Shown here one piece after another: positions 44,361 to 53,292 of a stretch of 64,000 bases of DNA. The notes below the pieces were generated by a model. That model saw only the letters and a program-made list of their open reading frames with translations, had not been told where the DNA came from and did not search any database. Source of the DNA: Gimesia aquarii (GTDB lineage: Bacteria > Planctomycetota > Planctomycetia > Planctomycetales > Planctomycetaceae); assembly GCF_007748195.1 (NCBI RefSeq), contig NZ_CP037920.1:1283536-1347535 (forward strand), given 5' to 3'. Both the position numbers and the translations under genes were made by a program. Each line of letters starts with the position of its first letter. Within the stretch, counting starts at the first letter, position 1.

Positions 44361-45788
44361 ATGAGTTTTAATAACTGGGCATTACGCGACCAGACACGTC
44401 GTCACTTTTTTGAAAATTGTGCTGTCGGCGCTGGTGCCATCGGGTTGGCAACTTTAATGCAGTCTGAGCAAAGAGCAGTGGCAAACTCTCCCGCACTGGA
44501 AAAAACGCATCACCCAGCCAAAGCCAAGAATGTCATTTATCTCTTTATGGCGGGGGGACCGAGCCAGTTAGAGATGTTCGACTTTAAACCAAAACTGCAA
44601 GAGCTGGAAGGCAATGTCATTCCGGAATCTTATGTCGAAGGCAAGCAGTTTGCGTTTCTCAAAAAAGATGCCAAGCTGTTAGGCACCCGTCGTAAATTTA
44701 AAAAATATGGCGAATGTGGCGCACAGCTTTCAGATGTTCTACCTCATCTTGCTACGGTCGTTGATGATATCACGATCTTAAAGAGTATGAAGACTGATGT
44801 TTTCAATCACGGGCCGGCCAAACTATTTATGAATACGGGGACTCAGCAGTTTGGGCGACCTAGTATGGGGGCTTGGATCACATATGGAATTGGTAGTGAA
44901 TCGCAAAACTTGCCCGGCTTCGTGGTGCTGCAGTCAGGACCGCGCGGTCCCCGTGGAGGAGCTCCTTTGTGGGGAAGTGGCTTTTTGCCAACAACGTACC
45001 AGGGAGTTCCCTTCCTGAACGGTGCTGATCCCATTTTGAACTTGTCGAGTCCCAAAGGCATTAATTCCGAACGTCAGTCGGACTTCATCAACACTGTAAA
45101 CCAGCTTAATGAACTGCGTTTACAGAAAACGAGAGACCCTGAAATATCAACGCGGATTTCCGCCTATGAAATGGCCTACCGGATGCAATCCAGTGCACCG
45201 GAACTGATGGATCTTTCTGGTGAGACCAAAGAGACCCTTGATCTCTATGGCGTTGATCCTGCAAAGCCTTCTTTCGCCCGCAATTGCCTCCTGGCACGAC
45301 GATTGATCGAAAAAGGTTCTCGTTTCGTTCAACTTTATCATACGGACTGGGATCATCATGGGAATAAGGGCACTGATTTGGAAGAATCACTGGGAGCACG
45401 TTGTCTGGAAACAGATCAGGCGTCTGCCGCACTCGTGAAAGATCTGAAGCAGCGTGGACTCCTGGAAGATACACTGGTCATCTGGGGAGGCGAATTTGGG
45501 CGTACACCACAAGGTGAGCCCCGCGATCTGATTGGACGTGATCATCACATCGATGCATTCTCAATGTGGGTTGCCGGCGGTGGTTCCAAGCCTGGTGTCA
45601 CAATAGGTCAAACTGATGAATTAGGATATTATTCGGTCGAAGATACGATTCATGTCCGAGACTTTCACGCAACCGTATTACACCTGCTGGGCATCGATCA
45701 CCATGAGCTTTCCTATTTTTACCAGGGGCTAGATTTCCGCTTAACAGGCGTCGAAGAAGCACATCTTGTGACGAAAATGCTGGCATGA
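44361..45788 (+). CDS. Tat-exported DUF1501 (sulfatase-like) protein (second copy)
   Basis: The 475-residue product has a twin-arginine signal (TRRHFFEN followed by AVGAGAIGLATLM) and the DUF1501 fold: FMAGGPSQLEMFDFKPKLQ, WGGEFGRTPQGEPRD, GRDHHIDAFSMWVAGGG and VRDFHATVLHLLGIDH. No formylglycine signature is present. It pairs with the DUF1549/DUF1553 gene upstream. The start is set by AAGGAG (44349-44354), six bases ahead of ATG 44361; a frame open from 44319 would put 14 residues before the Tat signal without a ribosome binding site. Confidence 0.93.
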   Translation: MSFNNWALRDQTRRHFFENCAVGAGAIGLATLMQSEQRAVANSPALEKTHHPAKAKNVIYLFMAGGPSQLEMFDFKPKLQELEGNVIPESYVEGKQFAFLKKDAKLLGTRRKFKKYGECGAQLSDVLPHLATVVDDITILKSMKTDVFNHGPAKLFMNTGTQQFGRPSMGAWITYGIGSESQNLPGFVVLQSGPRGPRGGAPLWGSGFLPTTYQGVPFLNGADPILNLSSPKGINSERQSDFINTVNQLNELRLQKTRDPEISTRISAYEMAYRMQSSAPELMDLSGETKETLDLYGVDPAKPSFARNCLLARRLIEKGSRFVQLYHTDWDHHGNKGTDLEESLGARCLETDQASAALVKDLKQRGLLEDTLVIWGGEFGRTPQGEPRDLIGRDHHIDAFSMWVAGGGSKPGVTIGQTDELGYYSVEDTIHVRDFHATVLHLLGIDHHELSYFYQGLDFRLTGVEEAHLVTKMLA

Positions 45789-45973
45789 CCGGGAGGTTTC
45801 GGCTGCTACTGAAGAAAACTTGAACGAAATATTAAGAAATCCTCTGGACAGAATTTAAAGATTTCATTATCACTCGCCTCACTCTCTCTCACATCTCAGA
45901 ATCTTAATATTTCACTTCACTACATTTCTGTAATTCCTACTCACATTCAACACTAGATAGCACGGAGGCATGG

Positions 45974-48094
45974 ATGCCACCGGAGTCCAAAACCGGTCTA
46001 GCCGGGATGTTTATGCGCAATACCGGACTGATCTTCCCACTAATTATAGTGAGTTCAGTTCTGGTAATCATTGCGCCATTGCCTCCCTTCGTGATGGACT
46101 TTTTGTTGTCGTGTAATATTACCGTTTCAGTCGTGATTTTGCTGACGACTATCTATGTCAAACGTCCTCTCGAATTTAGCGTGTTTCCTGCAATTCTACT
46201 GGGTACAACATTAGCGCGGCTGGTTCTGAATGTTGCCAGTACACGGCTTATTTTACTGAATGGTGCCAGCGATGGAACTGCTGCCGCAGGGGGCGTGATT
46301 GAAGCGTTCGGTCAATTCGTGGCCGGAGGTCATCTGGTTGTGGGTTTAATTCTCTTTGTAATTTTGGTGACCATTCAGTTTATGGTCATTACCAAAGGGG
46401 CGACTCGTATCAGTGAAGTTGCTGCTCGTTTTGCCTTGGATAGTATGCCAGGTAAGCAGATGGCAATCGACGCCGATTTGAACGCGGGACTGATCAGTTC
46501 TGAAGAAGCCAAAGCCCGTCGTATGGAAGTCACCGAACAAGCGGACTTTTATGGGGCGATGGATGGTGCCAGTAAGTTCGTCCGTGGTGACTCTATTGCC
46601 AGTATCATCATTATTCTCATCAATGTCGTTGGTGGTTTATATGTGGGTATGGTTGACCACGGGATGGAAATGGGGAAGGCGGCCTTAGTCTTTACCACAC
46701 TGACGATTGGCGATGGTCTTGTCACTCAGGTTCCTGGATTCTTGATCTCATTGGCCGCTGGTTTGATCGTCACACGTACTTCAGTCGACAGTGACCTGCC
46801 GCGTGATGTTGTGAAGCAATTTTCAGGGCACCCTGAAGCGATGTTTCTGGCATCCACATTCTTGTTTGCTCTGGCATTTACAGGTTTGCCAGCAGGACCA
46901 ATGATTGCACTGGCTACGGGATGTACGGTTACCGGCATGATGAGAAAAAAAGGACAAGAAATCGCCGAAGTACAAAAACAAACCGAAGCAGAAAAACAAC
47001 AAACTCAAGACCGTCCGGAGCCGAAGCCGGAAGATCATCTCTTCGTCGATCCCCTCGAATTGGAATTGGGTGTTGGATTACTGCGGTTGGCTGATCCCGC
47101 AACAGGTGGCGATTTACTGGACCGGGTTACTCGTATTAGACACAAGATTGCTCAGGAACTCGGCCTCATTCTGCCCAAGGTTCGCATTCGGGATAATATC
47201 CGACTGGGACAACGTGATTATCAAATTAAGATTCGCGATGTTGCAGTTGCCTGGGGTTCTCTTCATCCCGATGGGTTACTGGCCATTGATACCGGCGCCG
47301 TTAGTGGTGAAATTCCTGGAATCGATACGGTAGAGCCTGCGTTTGGACGACCTGCAAAATGGATCGAGTTTGGACAGAAAGAGCGCGCGGAACTTATGGG
47401 GTATAATGTGGTCGAACCTTCGGCTGTTGTGATCACCCATCTCACTGAAGTCGTTCGAGAACACAGCAGTGAATTATTAACGAGAGAGCAGGTACATGCC
47501 CTCGTTGAGAATTTGAAAGAAAGCTCTCCTAAAGTCGTCGAAGAACTCATTCCAGATGTCTTGAAAATTTCACAAGTACAGCACGTGCTTTCGAATTTGT
47601 TACGTGAACGCGTTCCCATTCGTGATCTGGAAACGATTTTGCAATCATTAGGTGACTATGCAGATCGAACGAAGGAACCAATGATTCTGACCGAGTATGT
47701 TCGAAACGGCCTGGCACGTACGATTTGCCAGCATTACCGTGATAGTAAACGGTTAATGCGAGTCGTGACTCTCGATCCCGAATTGGAAGATGTTCTCATG
47801 TCGGGTATCGATTACAACGAACATGGTTTAGTCATCAAGTTAGCTCCACAGACAGGCGAAATGATTACACAGGCGATTGCCGATCACATCGAATCTCTGG
47901 TTGAAGCAGGCGGACATCCGATTGTTTTATGTAACCCACAAATCAGAGCCGGTTTGAAACAGATCACAGCACCCTTATTACCACGTCTGGTAGTCTTAAG
48001 TTTAAATGAAGTAACCCGCGATACCGATGTTGAGGCAATCGGACAAGTTTCCGCGAGCCATCTCAAAACAGAAGCAGCCGTGGGAGCAGCTTGA
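45974..48094 (+). CDS. flhA: Flagellar export gate protein FlhA
   Basis: The 706-residue protein has about eight N-terminal membrane helices and a cytoplasmic half of roughly 350 residues. The FHIPEP-family signature is seen in RPLEFSVFPAILLGTTLARL and the cytoplasmic loop MPGKQMAIDADLNAG. FlhA forms the nonameric ring of the flagellar type III export gate and couples proton flow to export. It heads a plus-strand unit flhA-flhF-flhG-small gene-fliA. FlhB, fliP/Q/R are not in the window, so export genes are split in this genome. An ACGGAGGC site precedes the start. The flagellum fits the motile swarmer stage known from planctomycetes. Confidence 0.96.
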   Translation: MPPESKTGLAGMFMRNTGLIFPLIIVSSVLVIIAPLPPFVMDFLLSCNITVSVVILLTTIYVKRPLEFSVFPAILLGTTLARLVLNVASTRLILLNGASDGTAAAGGVIEAFGQFVAGGHLVVGLILFVILVTIQFMVITKGATRISEVAARFALDSMPGKQMAIDADLNAGLISSEEAKARRMEVTEQADFYGAMDGASKFVRGDSIASIIIILINVVGGLYVGMVDHGMEMGKAALVFTTLTIGDGLVTQVPGFLISLAAGLIVTRTSVDSDLPRDVVKQFSGHPEAMFLASTFLFALAFTGLPAGPMIALATGCTVTGMMRKKGQEIAEVQKQTEAEKQQTQDRPEPKPEDHLFVDPLELELGVGLLRLADPATGGDLLDRVTRIRHKIAQELGLILPKVRIRDNIRLGQRDYQIKIRDVAVAWGSLHPDGLLAIDTGAVSGEIPGIDTVEPAFGRPAKWIEFGQKERAELMGYNVVEPSAVVITHLTEVVREHSSELLTREQVHALVENLKESSPKVVEELIPDVLKISQVQHVLSNLLRERVPIRDLETILQSLGDYADRTKEPMILTEYVRNGLARTICQHYRDSKRLMRVVTLDPELEDVLMSGIDYNEHGLVIKLAPQTGEMITQAIADHIESLVEAGGHPIVLCNPQIRAGLKQITAPLLPRLVVLSLNEVTRDTDVEAIGQVSASHLKTEAAVGAA

Positions 48095-48204
48095 ACAAAG
48101 AAATAACACAAACAATAGCGAACGTAATTTAAAACTGAGACTTAGAGTCTAATAATCATAAAACGAGATACGTACTGGTAAGTTAAGTAGAGGAAACGTG
48201 AATT

Positions 48205-49557
48205 ATGTCAGATGTTCGCACTTTTAAAGCGGAATCAATGCAGGACGCTTTGAACCTTGTTCGCCAAGAGATGGGCAGTGATGCTGTCATTTTGCAAACC
48301 AAACAGATTCCGGGGCGAAAAAGTCTACTGCCCTGGTCAAAATCTAAGGAAGAGTATGAAATCACAGCTGGGCTGGGTATTAATGTGCGGACACCTTCTG
48401 CAGTTCAGAAAAAGACGCGCTCTGCTGGAGTACGACACCGGGCATCTAATCTGAAACCGGTACAAAGTCATTCTGAATCAGCTGCGTTACCAGAAACCTC
48501 TTATCAGAATACACCCTCTGTCCGCCAGAATGAAACGCCAAATACTCGACATGAGCGTAATAGTTTTGCACCACGCGGGCGGTTTGATCAGCGGGCTCAT
48601 CAGAATCCAGCGCCTCACAACAAGTTTGAACAGATTCAACAAAGAAAAACAGAACATGAACCCTACGACCCCACAAAACAATTTGAAGAAAAGCTGAATG
48701 CAATTCAAGAGATGCTGGAATCATTAGATCGACGTACCCGCTCTCAGCACTCAACAGATGTGCCTACTGAGCTGTTTCATATTTATACAGATCTGATTGA
48801 TGCAGAAGTTGATGAAACTATTGCCCATCTATTGATTTCAAGACTCAAAGAGAATTCGACTCCTGAACAATTAAAGGATGTATCTGCCAGTAAATCGCTT
48901 TTGGCAGCTATGATTGAATCGCAGTTAGCAAGTGCACCACCGATTCGACCTGTTTCCGGTCAACGAAAAGTCGTGGCCTTAGTAGGACCAACGGGAGTCG
49001 GCAAAACAACGACGATTGCCAAACTGGCTGCTAATTTTCGGTTACGCGACAATATCAAGATGGGGCTCGTGACCGTAGATACCTATCGGATCGCTGCCGT
49101 CGAACAGTTACGTACATACGCTGAGATTATTGATCTTCCGATGAAAGTGGTCAGCAATCCTCAAGAGATGCAGCAAGCTTTGGATGAAATGGTTGGCTTG
49201 GATCTGGTTCTTGTAGATACAGCAGGGAGAAGTCCCAGTGATGATCTTAAAATTCAAGAGCTGGAACAATTATTTCGTGAAGTACCTATCGATGAAGTGT
49301 CACTGGTAATGAGTATGACCTCGAGTCTCAGAAGCCTGGAAGCCATTGCCAAACGATTTCAAGTTGCCAATCCCACGTCAATGATTCTGACCAAGCTCGA
49401 TGAAGCCCCTGTGATGGGCGGTCTCCTTACACTAAGCCAGAATACAAAACTACCGATTCGATATCTGACGACAGGACAGGATGTGCCCGATGATATTGAG
49501 CCCGCGAATGCTGCCCGAATGGCACGTTTAATTTTGGGAGAAGATCGGTTGTTATGA
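48205..49557 (+). CDS. flhF: Flagellar placement GTPase FlhF
   Basis: The 450-residue protein is an SRP-type GTPase. It starts with the FlhF B-domain (VRTFKAESMQDALNLVRQEMG), has a long low-complexity linker (about 75-160), an N domain, and the G domain with G1 (GPTGVGKTTTIAKLAA), the following VTVDTYRIAAVEQLRTYA, G3 (LVLVDTAGRS) and TKLDEA as G4. FlhF dimerises with GTP and sets flagellar number and polar position with FlhG. It is 110 bp after flhA and 93 bp before flhG, in the standard order. Confidence 0.95.
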   Translation: MSDVRTFKAESMQDALNLVRQEMGSDAVILQTKQIPGRKSLLPWSKSKEEYEITAGLGINVRTPSAVQKKTRSAGVRHRASNLKPVQSHSESAALPETSYQNTPSVRQNETPNTRHERNSFAPRGRFDQRAHQNPAPHNKFEQIQQRKTEHEPYDPTKQFEEKLNAIQEMLESLDRRTRSQHSTDVPTELFHIYTDLIDAEVDETIAHLLISRLKENSTPEQLKDVSASKSLLAAMIESQLASAPPIRPVSGQRKVVALVGPTGVGKTTTIAKLAANFRLRDNIKMGLVTVDTYRIAAVEQLRTYAEIIDLPMKVVSNPQEMQQALDEMVGLDLVLVDTAGRSPSDDLKIQELEQLFREVPIDEVSLVMSMTSSLRSLEAIAKRFQVANPTSMILTKLDEAPVMGGLLTLSQNTKLPIRYLTTGQDVPDDIEPANAARMARLILGEDRLL

Positions 49558-49650
49558 GGTGCAGACTTTTCGGATTCGGTTTTTAGAAGTTCGACAACAA
49601 ATCATTTTTAACAGTTATTCAACATGCGTTTAAGATAGAAGGTGAGTCAG

Positions 49651-50634
49651 ATGGCTCCAACCGTCAACGAGTTCAATTTGAATCATGCTGAAATAAGTTC
49701 CACTGTCCCGTCAACTGCAGTGCAGCGACAACCTTTCGTATCGCGAGGAGATCAGGCGAATGTTCTGCGCGATTTAATGGATAAACGACAACCGGGGATC
49801 ATTGAGAATGTGAAAACCAGTGATTGTCGTACGATTGCGGTTTGCAGCGGAAAAGGAGGCGTTGGTAAATCAATTACTTCCTTGAATCTGGCATTAGCAT
49901 TGGCTCAGTCCGGAGCATCAGTTTGTCTGATGGACGTGAATCTGGCATTGGGTAATATTGATTTACTTTGTCGATTAAACGGTTATTGGAATCTGTCTCA
50001 TGTTGTGAGTGGAGCGCGTTCTCTCAAAGAAATTCAATTACAAGGCCCATTAGGAATCAGTGTGGTAACAGGGGCCAGTGGACTAACAGATCTCGCGGAT
50101 TGTTCAGAAGCAGTTCGCAAAGATGTACTGGGACAAATGCAGGAACTTGAGGCCACACACGATTATTTGATTTTAGATAATGGGACGGGTATTCATCGGA
50201 GTATTAGAGAGTTTGTCATTTCTGCCGATGATGTGTTGATTGTAACAACTCCTGAGCCAACGGCGATTGCCGATGCTTATGCTACGATCAAATCATTATC
50301 CACAATTGAGTCACTGGAAATACAAGCCCTCATCAATCAATGCACTTCTGCTGACCAGGCTGAAAACGTATTCCTACAATTAAAGAAAACAACCGAACTA
50401 TTTTTACATGCTGGTTTAAGTCTGGCAGGTCAGATTCCCCATGACATGAATGTTGTCCAGTCTGTCTACGATCGGGACCCGTTTATGTTAAGCCATCCAG
50501 GTTGTCCTGCAGCAGAAGCAATCAATCGATTGTCCCAACATTTAATCGATCAGAATAAAACAAAAGAACATAAATGCAAACAAGAGTCTTACTTTCCGCG
50601 GCTTTGGAGGCGCTTGCTTGGTGAAGCCGCATAA
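49651..50634 (+). CDS. flhG: FlhG/FleN MinD-like ATPase
   Basis: The 327-residue MinD/ParA-type ATPase has a deviant Walker A (CSGKGGVGKSITSLNLA), the switch regions VCLMDVNLALGNIDLL and DYLILDNGTGI, and before them the FlhG-specific activator motif DQANVLRDL (DQAxxLR), which stimulates the FlhF GTPase. FlhG limits flagellar number. A basic/aromatic C-terminal tail (YFPRLWRRLLGEAA) could be the membrane-binding helix. The start at ATG 49651 is preferred over GTG 49642 because of AGAAGGTGAG just upstream. Confidence 0.93.
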   Translation: MAPTVNEFNLNHAEISSTVPSTAVQRQPFVSRGDQANVLRDLMDKRQPGIIENVKTSDCRTIAVCSGKGGVGKSITSLNLALALAQSGASVCLMDVNLALGNIDLLCRLNGYWNLSHVVSGARSLKEIQLQGPLGISVVTGASGLTDLADCSEAVRKDVLGQMQELEATHDYLILDNGTGIHRSIREFVISADDVLIVTTPEPTAIADAYATIKSLSTIESLEIQALINQCTSADQAENVFLQLKKTTELFLHAGLSLAGQIPHDMNVVQSVYDRDPFMLSHPGCPAAEAINRLSQHLIDQNKTKEHKCKQESYFPRLWRRLLGEAA

Positions 50635-51009
50635 TTCTCAGGAAACAAAGACAGAATAAGCAGAAAACAGTCTCTCTCATCTCTCATGTTTTCTTTTATT
50701 CTCCATTCCTGAGTCACATCACTTACTAATACCTTAACAATTCATTTTCTATCTGCCGTTAGACGTTTCGTCTGATGAGCGGTAATTCAACTACTGGTAG
50801 ATCCTATAGTTAGGGCTCTACCACACGGTTCGATTTACGTAGAGTGCAAAATGAAATGTTAGTTTTTAACGATTAATTAAATTGTAGGAGAAAGGTTAAA
50901 TATTCTGAAGCAGGGAGCCGATATCAAAAGATAGAGAAGCGAAGGTCTCTTCAGAGTGAAGTGAAACTTCGATTGGAAAGCTTTTTCAAACACTATCTGG
51001 GATGATTCT
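50635..51009. other. Intergenic region between flhG and the small membrane protein gene
   Basis: About 375 bases with no gene that I can support. It may hold a separate promoter for the last two genes of the flagellar unit. The end (about 50935-50985) has several short inverted CTTC/GAAG repeats that could fold, but no clear terminator or known sigma-factor site is visible. Confidence 0.4.
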
Positions 51010-51231
51010 GTGGCCCTGCATTATGCATTTCGATTATCGCTAATCGCTTTTGCGACTGAATCAGTCAGAGGGATTTTCTCTCATGCTGATTTTATTAGTG
51101 CGATTCAATCCGCATTTTTGGCTGCAGTCATATTTTTTTGTCTTGGTCTGATGTTAGGAGAAGTCGCCACTCGTTTGGTTGAAGAATCATCACGAGCGAG
51201 TTTTGAAAAATGGAAAAACAATCTTGATTAA
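51010..51231 (+). CDS. Small membrane protein in the flagellar cluster
   Basis: The 73-residue frame starts with GTG and encodes a protein with one strong membrane helix (AFLAAVIFFCLGLMLGEVATRL, about 36-57, read in two parts) and a charged C-terminal helix (VEESSRASFEKWKNN). It lies between flhG and fliA, is transcribed in the same direction, and leaves 75 bp to fliA. I know no named family; the place and composition make it likely to be real and possibly flagellum-related, which is inference. Confidence 0.6.
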   Translation: MALHYAFRLSLIAFATESVRGIFSHADFISAIQSAFLAAVIFFCLGLMLGEVATRLVEESSRASFEKWKNNLD

Positions 51232-51306
51232 ATATTAAAATTTTTAGCAATTATGCTTTTCATTTGAATAGTTTGAAAAGACTGTAAGTTGATCACGGAG
51301 GAGTAA

Positions 51307-52083
51307 ATGGCCATCAAAGCCAGTGAAGAAATCGCAGAAATCTGGAAGGTATTCAAGCAGGATCAATCCAACCAGGAGTTGCGTAATAGGCTAATCGAGC
51401 AATATGTTCCCTTAGTTCGTTATAATGCAGAGCGAGTATGGGCCAAGCTGCCTGAAGGGGTAGATTTGAACGACTTGATTTCGGCTGGTGTGTTTGGATT
51501 GATGGATGCGATTAATGCATTCGATCTGGAACGAGGAGTCAAGTTTGAAACTTACTGCGTGCCTCGAATCCGTGGTGCAATGTTAGACGAATTGCGTACG
51601 ATGGACTGGGTGCCTCGTCTGGTTCGGAGTAAAGCCAGTAAGCTGGAAGCGGCTCGAAAAGCGGCTGAAGCAGAACATGGTCGTCCCCCGGCAGATGAAG
51701 AAATTGCAGGGAAAATGCAATTGTCGCGCAAAGAGTTCGACAAACTCAAAAATGAAGCGAACGCCGTCGGTCTGGTAAGCTTGAATAAAAAATGGTATGA
51801 AACCGACAGCTACAAAGATGTCCGTGAAGTGGATATTCTCCAGGATGCGAAGGGCGAAGATCCTACTAAAAGTATCCAGAAACGAGATCTAATGCGTTTG
51901 GTCACCAAAGGGTTGAACCGAAACGAACGTTTGATAATCATCCTTTATTACTATGAAGAATTGACGATGAAAGAGATTGGCAGCACTTTGGGGCTCTCTG
52001 AATCTCGTGTCAGTCAAATGCATTCCAGCATTGTCAACCGCTTGAAAGAACAGTTGGGTCGAAGACGTCCTGAGTTTGCTTAA
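51307..52083 (+). CDS. fliA: Flagellar sigma factor FliA (sigma28)
   Basis: The 258-residue sigma70-family protein is of the FliA/WhiG type: region 2 (LVRYNAERVWAKLPEGVD; DLISAGVFGLMDAINAFD; GVKFETYCVPRIRGAMLDEL, followed by RTMDWVPRLVRSKA), region 3 in the middle, and region 4 (LIIILYYYEELTMKEIGSTL, then LSESRVSQMHSS). It directs transcription of late flagellar genes. GGAGGAG five bases before the ATG is a very strong ribosome binding site, and a strong terminator follows at 52115-52142. No anti-sigma FlgM gene is seen nearby. Confidence 0.95.
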   Translation: MAIKASEEIAEIWKVFKQDQSNQELRNRLIEQYVPLVRYNAERVWAKLPEGVDLNDLISAGVFGLMDAINAFDLERGVKFETYCVPRIRGAMLDELRTMDWVPRLVRSKASKLEAARKAAEAEHGRPPADEEIAGKMQLSRKEFDKLKNEANAVGLVSLNKKWYETDSYKDVREVDILQDAKGEDPTKSIQKRDLMRLVTKGLNRNERLIIILYYYEELTMKEIGSTLGLSESRVSQMHSSIVNRLKEQLGRRRPEFA

Positions 52084-52114
52084 TACAGCTTGTCAAAATA
52101 AAGATACACATCAG

Positions 52115-52142
52115 GCCTCCATGCGAATGGAGGTCTTTTTTT
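52115..52142 (+). terminator. Intrinsic terminator after fliA
   Basis: An 8-bp stem with one G-T pair (GCCTCCAT 52115-52122, ATGGAGGT 52127-52134), a 4-nt loop and a run of seven Ts form a textbook intrinsic terminator closing the flagellar unit. Confidence 0.88.
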
Positions 52143-52332
52143 ACGTACACTGTTCTCTCAGGCGAGTTCAATTTCAAAAAACCTGACAGTTATCGACTCT
52201 AATACTCGAAATTGGAACCGGATTAGATTTAGAATAAACGGCGTCATTAGACGCCGATTCCGGATTAGCGGTTTTCTAGATCGCTTTTGATTTTACTTAC
52301 TTCAGATAGACAGTCAGGGCTACGGTTCATTC

Positions 52333-53292
52333 ATGGATGTTTCTCAAATCGAAGATTACTATCATCGCTCACTGACCGAAGTGGGAAAAGCGCTCATGGG
52401 TCAGGAAGATTTGGTGGAAGGAGTTTTGATTGCCTTATTTTGTGAAGGAAATGTACTGATCGAGGGTGTCCCCGGACTTGGTAAAACTCTCCTCGTGAAC
52501 GCCCTCAGTCGTGCTTTATCTTGTCAGTTTAAACGTATTCAGTTCACACCTGATTTAATGCCTTCGGATATTACCGGGCATTCCGTGTACGACATGCATG
52601 AGAAAACTTTCACGTTCAACCAGGGGCCCTTGTTTACCAATCTGCTTCTGGCAGATGAAGTCAATCGCGCTCCTGCCAAAACACAGTCTGCGCTTCTGGA
52701 AGCGATGCAGGAACGGCAGGTATCCGTCGATGGAAATACATATCAGTTGGAACGTCCTTTTCTGACGATTGCCACTCAGAATCCTTTGGAACAGGAAGGA
52801 ACGTATCCCCTGCCGGAGGCACAACTGGACCGGTTCATGTTCAAACTCATCGTGGACTATCCGACACAGGACCAGGAAAACGAGATCCTTAATTTGTATG
52901 CTAGCGGTAAAGATAATCGCAATCTCGATAGTTTTGGTATCGAGCCAGTTCTTAACATGGAAACAATTTTGGCCATACAGAAACGTGCGACAGAAATTAT
53001 TGTAGAGCCTTCGATCATTCAATACATCACATCAATTGTCTCGCGTACGAGAGGCTGGCATACAATTGAAGTGGGAGCCAGTCCACGTGCCAGTGTGAAC
53101 CTGCTGATTGGAACACGTGTGTTGGCTGCGTGCCGGGGACGAGATTTTGTTGTTCCCGATGATGTCAAAGAGCTGTCGTTACCTGTGATTCGCCATCGAA
53201 TTCGTCTGCATCCCGAAGCGGAAATTGAGGGCATTGATGTCGATGATGTTATCCGGGAAATTCTGGAGAGTGTCGAGGCCCCTCGCCAATGA
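52333..53292 (+). CDS. MoxR-family AAA+ ATPase
   Basis: The 319-residue protein has Walker A (EGVPGLGKTLLVNAL), Walker B (LLADEVNRAPAKTQSALLEAM), the sensor region LTIATQNPLEQEGTYPLPEAQ and LDRFMF. This is the MoxR subgroup, chaperone-like ATPases that usually work with DUF58 and VWA-domain partners in assembling or activating complexes. The DUF58 gene overlaps its stop by four bases, so the pair is translationally coupled. The usual further genes (VWA, transglutaminase) are missing here. Confidence 0.94.
   Translation: MDVSQIEDYYHRSLTEVGKALMGQEDLVEGVLIALFCEGNVLIEGVPGLGKTLLVNALSRALSCQFKRIQFTPDLMPSDITGHSVYDMHEKTFTFNQGPLFTNLLLADEVNRAPAKTQSALLEAMQERQVSVDGNTYQLERPFLTIATQNPLEQEGTYPLPEAQLDRFMFKLIVDYPTQDQENEILNLYASGKDNRNLDSFGIEPVLNMETILAIQKRATEIIVEPSIIQYITSIVSRTRGWHTIEVGASPRASVNLLIGTRVLAACRGRDFVVPDDVKELSLPVIRHRIRLHPEAEIEGIDVDDVIREILESVEAPRQ

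Noticed and set aside
45789..45973. Promoter for flhA with TTGAAC at 45820-45825
   Set aside because: No acceptable -10 at 16-18 bp, and no flagellar sigma54 or sigma28 consensus could be made out.
52218..52268. Repeated CCGGATTAG and a 7-bp hairpin upstream of the MoxR gene
   Set aside because: Two copies of a 9-mer and a short hairpin without a T run are too little to call a regulatory element.
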